Assembly: GCA_017305925.1 (NCBI GenBank)
Contig: JAFKJW010000079.1
Coordinates: 1-42,427 of the forward strand
Direction: 5' to 3'
Origin: Hyphomicrobiales bacterium
GTDB taxonomy: Bacteria; Pseudomonadota; Alphaproteobacteria; Rhizobiales; Rhizobiaceae
DNA length: 42,427 bases
The notes under the pieces were generated by a model. The model did not search any database. It was not told the DNA's origin and was given only the letters and a program-made list of their open reading frames with translations. The position numbers and the translations under genes are program-made. Shown here piece by piece: positions 1 through 8,400 of this stretch (the stretch's first letter is position 1; each line of letters starts with the position of its first letter).

Positions 1-1
1 G

Positions 2-397
2 GGGCGGGTCGGGCTCCCGGCCGATCTGGCCGGCCGCAACGTCCACGAGATTTCCGGCGGCCAGCGCAAGCGCGTCGCGATCGCCCGCGCCATCGCGACG
101 AACCCGCAGCTTGTCGTGCTGGACGAGGCGGTGTCGGCGCTCGACGTTTCGGTGCGCGCAAAAGTGCTGCAACTGCTGGCCGACCTACAGCGCGAGCGGA
201 ACATCGCCTATCTCTTCGTCTCGCACGATCTTGCGGTGGTGCGGCGCGTCGCGCACCGCGTCGCCGTGATGGACAAGGGCCGGATCGTCGAGATCGCTTC
301 GCCTGAGGATCTCATTCGCGCGCCGCGTTCGGAGGCGGCCCGCGCCCTCGTCGCCGCCGTGCCGCGCCTCAAATACAGCCCGGACCCACCGCGCTGA
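2..397 (+). CDS. Peptide-type ABC transporter ATP-binding protein, C-terminal part
   Basis: The gene enters from the left edge, so the Walker A region and start are missing. The visible frame opens in the helical region and shows the ABC signature (ISGGQRKR, about residues 18-25), Walker B with its glutamate (LVVLDEAVSALDVS), and the switch histidine in LFVSHDLAVV. The VSALDVSVRAKVLQLLADLQ block and the short tail resemble DppF/OppF-type ATPases that power import of peptides, nickel or glutathione at the inner membrane; this is inference, since the substrate depends on absent partners. It converges with ndvA, whose stop lies only a few bases away on the other strand. The final Pro/Arg-rich tail carries no recognisable domain. 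Confidence 0.85.
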   Translation, partial: GRVGLPADLAGRNVHEISGGQRKRVAIARAIATNPQLVVLDEAVSALDVSVRAKVLQLLADLQRERNIAYLFVSHDLAVVRRVAHRVAVMDKGRIVEIASPEDLIRAPRSEAARALVAAVPRLKYSPDPPR

Positions 398-401
398 GCG
401 T

Positions 402-2177
402 CTACGCCGCCTCGCTGGGTGCGGCGATGCGGGCGAGCTTGCGCACGTCCTCGTCGCTGAGCAGGCCGCCGGCGCGCAAGAGGCCCGCGAAGCGACCGTT
501 GTTGGCCGCCAGCTCGGCGAAGCCGCCCGCCTCGACGATGCGGCCATTGTCGAGGAACACCACGAGATCGGCGTCGCGCACGGTCGACAGGCGGTGCGCG
601 ATGATGAAGGTGGTCCGGCCCTCGCGCAATTTGTCGATCGCCTCCTTGACGCGCATCTCCGTCTCCAGGTCGAGGGCGCTGGTCGCCTCGTCGAGCACGA
701 GGATCGGCGCGTCCTTCAGGATCGCCCGCGCAATGGCGATGCGCTGGCGCTCGCCGCCCGACAGCCGTCCGCCGCGCTCGCCCACGACCGTGTCGTAGCC
801 CTCGCTCTTGGCGAGGATGAAATCCTGCGCGGCGGCCGCACAGGCCGCCTCATGGATGTCTTCGTAGTCCGCATCGTCGCGGCCGACACGGATATTCTCT
901 TCGATCGACCGGTTGAACAGGCCCGCATCCTGGAACACGGTGGCGACCGCATGGCGCAGCGAGCGGCGGGTGCAGCCGCGCGTATCGACGCCGTCGATGA
1001 GAATGCGGCCCTCAGCCGGGTCGTAGACGCGCTGCAGGAGGTTGATGAGCGTCGTCTTGCCGGAGCCCGTCGGGCCGACGATGGCGACCGTCTGCCCCGC
1101 GGCCACCTCGAAGGAGACGTTCTCCACGCCCTGTCCGGAATTGCCGAAGCGGAAGCCGACATTCTCGAAGCGCACATGGCCGGTGACGTTGCGCAGCTCG
1201 CGCAGGCCCTCGGGCTCGGCGCGGACGGCCGAGGCATCCTCGATCGCGTAGAAATCCTCCAGCTTGGAGCGGGCCTCGAAGATCTGGCTGACGAAGGCGC
1301 GCACCTGGTCGAGCCGGCCGATCATCAGCGAGGCGAAGCCGGTGAAGGCCACGATCTCGCCGATGCGCAGCTCGCCATGCGTCACCAGATAGGCGCCTAT
1401 CAGCAGCACCACCATCATCGAGATGGTCGAGGAGAGTTTCTGCATGGCGCTGGCGAGCGCCCACCAGTCGAGCACCGGAAACTGCGCATCGAGAAGCTGG
1501 CCGGCATATCTCTTCAGCGCCATGGTCTCCTGGCCGATCCGGTTGTAGCTTTGCAGCACGGAAACGTTGTTCACGCTGTCGCTGACATGCGCGAAGACGC
1601 GGTGATAGTGCTGCTCGACCTCCGCCTGGCCTTCCTTCGTCTTGCGCATCACGACGTTGCTGATGGCGAAGTAGACGATCGCCAGGCCGAAGAGCACCAT
1701 CGACATGCGAAGGTCGAGGGAAAGAGCCGTGGGAATCAGCAGCAGCAGGGCCACGGCCGTGGACAGATGCTGGCGCATGAACTCCAGCCACAGGCCGAAA
1801 AGCGTCTCGACGGCGCGCAGCAGCGTGTGCAGCGCATAGGAGGTGCCGCGCTCGTGATGCCAGGCGAGCGGCATGGTGATCACCCGCTCGAAGGAATCGG
1901 CCAGCACCCCGGTGCGCCGCTGGTGCGCCAGCCGGTCGGCGCCGCGCGCGACCAGCACGTAGGCGACGATGTTGAAGGCCCCCAGCGCCGCCCAGGCGAC
2001 GAGGCTGGCGAAGACGTCGCTCCGGTCCGAGATGGCGTCGATGATGCGGCCGAAGAGCACGGGCTCCGCGATGGTGACGATGGCGAGCGCGACGTTGGCG
2101 GCGCAGATGACCATCACCTTCGTCCGTTCCACGGCCAGATACCGGATGGCCCGAAGGTATATTTCCAGCAGGGACAC
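402..2177 (-). CDS. ndvA: Cyclic beta-1,2-glucan exporter, ABC permease/ATPase fusion
   Basis: A 591-residue ABC exporter half-transporter. The first 320 residues hold about six membrane helices; the ATPase domain follows with Walker A GPTGSGKTT (near residue 366), signature RLSGGERQR (near 470), Walker B ILVLDEATSALD and the switch IIAHRLS. The N-terminus MSLLEIYLRAIRYL and overall length match NdvA/ChvA, which as a homodimer moves cyclic beta-1,2-glucan from cytoplasm to periplasm. The start is GTG, set by a GAGG ribosome site about seven bases upstream. The synthase gene ndvB lies just upstream on the same strand, about 230 bases away, fitting synthesis plus export. In rhizobia and Agrobacterium the pathway is needed for hypo-osmotic adaptation, attachment and nodule or tumour formation (established for the family). 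Confidence 0.95.
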   Translation of the reverse strand: MSLLEIYLRAIRYLAVERTKVMVICAANVALAIVTIAEPVLFGRIIDAISDRSDVFASLVAWAALGAFNIVAYVLVARGADRLAHQRRTGVLADSFERVITMPLAWHHERGTSYALHTLLRAVETLFGLWLEFMRQHLSTAVALLLLIPTALSLDLRMSMVLFGLAIVYFAISNVVMRKTKEGQAEVEQHYHRVFAHVSDSVNNVSVLQSYNRIGQETMALKRYAGQLLDAQFPVLDWWALASAMQKLSSTISMMVVLLIGAYLVTHGELRIGEIVAFTGFASLMIGRLDQVRAFVSQIFEARSKLEDFYAIEDASAVRAEPEGLRELRNVTGHVRFENVGFRFGNSGQGVENVSFEVAAGQTVAIVGPTGSGKTTLINLLQRVYDPAEGRILIDGVDTRGCTRRSLRHAVATVFQDAGLFNRSIEENIRVGRDDADYEDIHEAACAAAAQDFILAKSEGYDTVVGERGGRLSGGERQRIAIARAILKDAPILVLDEATSALDLETEMRVKEAIDKLREGRTTFIIAHRLSTVRDADLVVFLDNGRIVEAGGFAELAANNGRFAGLLRAGGLLSDEDVRKLARIAAPSEAA

Positions 2178-2200
2178 GCTTTTACCTCATCGCTGCGGAT

Positions 2201-2215
2201 TTGTGCAGTGCACAA
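2201..2215. promoter_or_regulatory. 15-bp perfect palindrome upstream of ndvA
   Basis: TTGTGCA-G-TGCACAA has 7-bp perfect arms around one base and lies 24 bases upstream of the ndvA GTG. On the minus strand a TATTGT (2217-2212) that could act as a -10 overlaps it, but I see no convincing -35. It looks like an operator for a dimeric repressor or activator; the regulator cannot be named. Confidence 0.4.
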
Positions 2216-2405
2216 TAGGACATACGCACTGAGGGGTCGCAGCACAATGTGTCTGGCTCAAGTCCGTTCCGGATCGGGGGGCAAACTTTCGCAACATTCG
2301 GTAAAGTGCCGTGATCGGATAAAGAATTGAGTTTAAAGGAAAAATGACCTCGCTAAGGCGAAATTGTGGCAGCGGAGCGTTCGTCTGTGAAAATACCGGA
2401 AGCGC

Positions 2406-5400
2406 TCAGCCCGGCACCTTCACGACGACGCTGACCTCTCCGCCCTCCGGAATGTCCAGCCAGCGCTTGCGGCTTGCCTTCCCGTCGATCTCGATCCGGG
2501 TCCGGTCGGCCGCATGGCGCTCCACAGCTATGTCGAACATCGCCCCGCCCAGCCGCAGCCGCGCCGAGAATCCGGGCCATGCGGAAGGCAGGACGGGTTC
2601 GACGAAGAGCCTGTCGCCTTCCTTGCGGATGCCGAGGATGGCCTCGACGGCGGCCCGGTAGAGCCAGCCGGCGGTGCCGGTGTACCAGGTCCAGCCGCCC
2701 CGTCCGCCCTTGTCGCCGGAATAGACGTCCGCCGCCGCGACATAGGGCTCGACGCGATAGTGCTCCGCGCCATCCCGGTCGAGCGCATGGTTGACCGGGT
2801 TCAGCATCTGGAAGAGGTCGAAGGCGGCATCCGCCCTCCCGGCCTGGGCGAGCGCCACGACCAGCCATGTCGCCGCATGGGTGTACTGGCCGCCGTTCTC
2901 GCGCACGCCCGGCGGATAGCTCTTGATGTAGCCGGGTTCCTTCGTCGTGTTCTCGAAGGCGGGCGTGAACAGCTTGGCGATCTTCAGCTGCGGGTCCACC
3001 AGGAGCTTCTGCACCGAATCCAGCGCCTTTGCGGAGCGCTTTGCATCGCCGAAGCCGGATATGACGCTCCAGGATTGCGCGATCTGGTCGATCTTGCACT
3101 CGTCAGACCTGCTGGAGCCGAGCGGCGACCCGTCGTCATAGGTGCCGCGGATATACCATTCGCCGTCCCAGGCCTTGGCTTCGAGCGCCTTGCCCAGCGC
3201 CTCCGCATGCTTGGCGAATGCCGCGGCGCGGGCCTTGTCGCCGCGCTCGGCCATCAGGGGCTGGAAGTCCGTCAGCGTCTTGGCGAGGAACCAGCCGAGC
3301 CAGACGCTCTGGCCCTTGCCGTGCTCGCCCACGGCATTCATGCCGTCGTTCCAGTCGCCGCCGAGGATCAGCGGCAGGCCGTCGGGGCCTGTCCGCTTGA
3401 TCGCCAGCTCCAGCGCCCTGACGGCATGGTCGTAGAGCGGAACGGTCTCCTTCAGGACCTCCGGCGTATAGAAGGCATCGTGCTGCCCTTCCTTCAGCGC
3501 GTCGCCCTGGATGAAGGGCAGCTTCTCGTCGAGAATCGCCTTGTCGCCGGTGACGGCGACATAGTGCGCCACGCCGTAGCCCAGCCACACCACGTCGTCG
3601 GAGATCATGGTGCGCACGCCCGCGCCGCTCTTCGGCAGCCACCAGTGCTGGACGTCGCCCTCCGGGAACTGCCGCCGCGCGGCGTTGAGGATCTGCCCGC
3701 GCGCCAGCGACGGATCGTGCAGCAGGAAGGCCAGCGTGTCCTGCAACTGGTCGCGGAAGCCGAAGGCGCCGCTCGCCTGATAGAAGGCCGACCGGGCGCG
3801 GATGCGGCAGGCCAGGCTCTGATAGGGCAGCCAGGCGTTGACGATGGCGTCGAACGCCGGATCCGGCGTCTCGACCTGGAGCGTGCCGAGGAAGGACCCC
3901 CACGCCTCGGCGTTTTCGGCCAGCCGCTCCTCGAAGCTCTTGCGCCCATGCCTGGCGGCGAGTTCCAGCGCCTCTTCCGCCGAGCCGGCGTCGCCCAGCA
4001 TGAAGATCAGCTCCAGCGTCTCGCCCGGCGGCACCTCCACGTCGCGACAGAGCGCGGCGCAGGGGTCGAGCCCGGCTTCCACCGCTCCCGACAGCGGCTT
4101 CCCCGACATCACCGCCTCGGGAAACTGCACCGAGCCGTGCAGGCCGATGAATTCCTGCCGGCTGGCCGTCACGCTTCCCGCCGGCGCGTCGCCGGCGAGG
4201 AAAGCCGTGCGGTCGGAAAAATCGAGGTTGTAGGCGTTGCGTGCCAGGAGCGTGCCCGTCGTCCGGTCGAAGGCGGGCAGGATGAACGGCGCCGAACGGC
4301 CGCGATTGTTGCCCATCACCCATTCCACATAGGCATAGACGCGCAGCGTCGCCGCCTCGGGCCGGTCGTTGCGGATGCTGAGGCGGGTGATCTTCACCGG
4401 ATCCTTCGGATCCACCACCTGCGTGGCGCTCGCCTCGATGCCGTCGCGGCTGGCGGTGAAGGTGGAAAAGCCCTGCCCGTGCCGCGTTTCGTAGATCAGC
4501 GAGGGGTCGCGCAGCACGCAGGAAAAAGGCGAGAAGGCCGACCCGCTCGCCTTGTCGAAGACGTAGATGGCTTCGCCGGGGCGGTTGCTCACGGGATCGT
4601 TCGACCACGGCGTGAGCTGGAAGTCGCGGCTGTTGCGGCTCCAGGTGAAGGAGGCGCCGCCGGCGGAGGTGTGGAAGCCGAACGCCTCGTTGGCGATGAT
4701 GTTCACCCATGGCTGCGGCGTCACCGCGCCTCCGTCGAGGCGGACCACGTAGTCCCTGCCGCCGCGGTCGAACCCGCCTATGCCGTTCCAGAAGGCGAGC
4801 CCCTTCCCATCCGCTTCGGCCGCTCGCTCCCGCGCGGGGGCCGTCGCCGCCCGCTCGGTCGAGGCGCCCTCTTCCGCGAGCAGCTTGTCGCGCATTTCCA
4901 TCTCGGCGATTTCAGCGCGCTCGATCTGGTCGAAGATCGTGCCGTTGCGGGTGTGGAGCACGATGCGGGCCGCCGCGATCAGCGTCCTGTACGCCTCCTC
5001 GTCCATCAGGTCGCGGCGCACCGCGAAGATGTGCTGGCGCGGCCCCTGCTCGGTGCCGCGCGCCCGGCTGTTTTCGCACATATGCTCGATCGCCTGCTGG
5101 AGATCCTGCACATAGGAGGAAGCCTGCTCGTTGAGGATCACCAGGTCCGCCACGATGCCGCGCGCGCGCATGTATTCCTGCACGCGCAGCGCCGTGGCGA
5201 CGATCTCGATGTCCGCGACGTCGCCGATGCGCAGCAGGAAGATCGGGAAGTCGCCCGAGATCGCCATCGGCCAGAGCGCCGACTGCCTGCCGAGGCCCGA
5301 CATGATGGTCTCGGACGGCGCGCGCGTCCACGGCTCCGGATAGAGCAGATAGCGCGCGAGCTTCTGAACGTTGGCCGCGTCCGCGAGACTGAGGCCCACA

Positions 5401-8400
5401 TGGCGCGTCTGCACCTGCGAGCGCGTCCAGGCAAGCGTCGCCTGCCGCTGAAAGCTCTCCAGATGGTCCAGCCGCTCGACCGCGGCCTCCACCTCCGAGC
5501 GATGCTCGCCGACGACGGTCCAGAAGGTGACGGAGACCTTCTTGCCCGGCGGCACGCGCATGCGGCAGCGCAGCGCAGCGATCGGATCGAGCGTGAAGCC
5601 GTCGCTGTTCGTCAGCCTCGCGTCGCGGTCGAAGGCGGCCGGATCGCGCAGGCTTCGCCCGCGCCCGATGAAGGCGCGCCGGTCGGTCTCCGCCTCCGTC
5701 TCGCGCGTGAAGCCGGTGCTCGCCGTGACGAAGTGGCAGTAGGACAGGGTTTCCTCGCCCGGCTGCCGCTGCCGGCGCGCCGCGAAGATGGCGTTGCGCC
5801 CGCCGTCGATCTCGGTCCGCACGAACATCTTGGAAAAGGCCGGGTGCGCGTTGTCGCTGACCTCCGGCGCGATGACGATCTCGCTGTAGGAGGTCAGGTC
5901 GATGAAGCGGTCGGCCGTGCCGCTGTTGATCAGCGTGACGCGCCGCCCCTCGCCGCTCGCCTCCGAGGTGACGATCACCTCGACCTCCGAGCGCAGGTCG
6001 CCGACCGTCTTCACGAACGTCGCCTTGTCGTCGCAGAAGATCGCCTGGCTGGTCTCGCCGGGCGCCCGCTTCGGCTCCGAGGTGGCCGACCACCAGTCGC
6101 CGGTCGCGGTGTCGGTCAAGAAGATGTAGCTGCCCAGCCGGTCCTCGGTCGGGTCCGGCTGCCAGCGCGTCACCGCGCAGTCGTCGAAGCGGCTGTAGCC
6201 GGAGCCCGTGGCCGTCACCATCACCGAATAATGGCCGTTGGAGAGCACGTTGGTGGAGCGCAGCGCGCGATGCGGATTGAGCGTGATCCTGGTCTCGAAA
6301 TTCTCTTCGGGCGCGCCGCCGCCGACGCGCTCCTCCGCTTCCGTGCGCACCGTTGCCACCGGCACCTCGCGCGGCGCCTTTTCCTGGAGAAGGAGTTCGG
6401 CCGCCTCGATCACCGGGTCGCTGTGGAAGCGCTCGCGCATCCGTCCCTCGAACACGACATTCGCGATCGCGACGATCGACATGCCCGAATGGTGGGCCAT
6501 GTAGTTGTAGACGACCGCGCAGCGCGAGCCCTCGGGGACGCGCTGCGGGGTGTAGTCGACGGCGTCGTGATAGCCGTACTGGCCGAGCGCGCCGACGCCG
6601 TTCAGCCGCTCCAGATTGGCGACCGCCGCCTGCGGCATGTACTGGGCGGCGAGGATGGTGGCGTAGGGCGCGATCACCGTGTTCTGCCCGAGGCCCCGCT
6701 TCAGCCCGAGCCCCGGCACGCCGAAATTGGTGTATTGGTAGTTCATGTCGCGGTCGCGGGCGTTGTAGGCCGCCTCCGAGATGCCCCAGGGAACGTCCTT
6801 CGAGCGGGCGTACTGGATCTGACGCTGAACGACGAGGTGATTCGTCTGGTTGAGGATGCCGCCATACGGCTCCTTCATGACCAGCGGCGGCATCAGGTAC
6901 TCGAACATCGAGCCGGACCACGACATCAGCGCGCCCCGGAAGCCGATCTCCACCACGGGCCGGCCGAGCCGGAACCAGTGTTCCGTCGCGATGTCGCCCT
7001 TGGCGATGGCGAAGAGGCTGGTCAGCCGCGCCTCGGAGGCGAGCAGATCGTAGCAGGACTCGTCGAGCTGCTGCTCCTGGACGCGGTAGCCGATCGACAG
7101 GAGGTTGCGCTCGCGCCTGAGCAGGAAGGAGAAGTCCATCTCGAAGGCGTACTGCCGCGCCCGGTCGCGCAGGCCGAGAAGCCTGCCGCGCAGTCCCTCC
7201 ACGGCGCGCTCGTCCATGTGGGAATCGCTGACATGCGCCTCGCAGGTCGCCTCCAGCCGGGCGCCCCAGCGCGCCAGCAGGTTGCTCGCCGAGGAATTCG
7301 TCTCGCTGTGGATCGCGGCGGCAAGCTTGCGGATGTCGCCGGCCAGGATGGCGAGGTTGAGCGTCCGGAACGCGGCCGTCTCCGGCTCGTTCTTGATGGT
7401 CTCGACGGCGCGCCGCATGCCGCCGATCCGGTCCGCCAGGCGCTGCCTGAGCGGCCGGAGCTGGCGGCGATCGTCCGGCAGCGCGTCCAGCGTGTCCTGG
7501 AGGATCCCCACCACGTCGAGGATGCCGTCGAAATCGCCTTGCAGGTGGGCCGCCGGGGCCATCGCCCATTCGTTGCAGGCCGAGGAGAGCGCGACGAGAT
7601 GGCCGGCCAGGTTGCCGCTGTCCACCGCCGACACGTAGAGCGGGGAGAGCGGCCGCAGCGTACCCGTCTCGTACCAGTTGTAGAGATGGCCGCGATAGCG
7701 CTCCATCTTCTCGATCGTCGCCAGCGTGGCGTCGATGCGCCCGATCGCGTCGTTGAGCCCGATCCAGCCGAAATCGCGCGCCGAGACGATGGACAGCAGG
7801 TAGACGCCGATATTGGTGGGCGAGGTCCGGTGCGCGACCACCGGCGTCGGCGTCTCCTGAAAGTTGTCGGGCGGCAGATGGTTGTCCTCCGGCGTCACGA
7901 AGGTCTCGAAATAGAGCCAGGTGCGGCGGGCCACCGAACGCAGCACGGCCCGGTCGGCCTCGGACACCTCCAGCCGGTCCTCCGTTTCTGCCGAGCGGCT
8001 GACCAGCCATGCGAAAGCCGGCGAAAGCGCCCAGAAGACCGCGAACATCAGCGCCACAAAGGCGCCCGTCGAATGCGCCGCCGCGGGGATGGCGAGGCCG
8101 AGCACGGCGATCAGCGGCGCGCCGGCCATCGTGCGGTAGTAGTCGGGCATCGAGTTCGCGCCGGACTTCTGCGCCTGCGAGGCGGTCCGCCATTCCAGCA
8201 GGTGCCTGCGGCTGACGAAGAGCCTGTAGAGCGTGCGCAGGATCGCGTCGGCCATGATCCAGGCCGAATGCGCCATCAGCACGACGCGCATGGCCACCAT
8301 CGCCGACCCGAAGGCGATGTCGCGGCCGAGCGAGACCAGATGGCCGCGCAGCGTCACGTCCGGGTTGTCGGGCCAGATGGAGTTGATGATGTCGTAGGTC

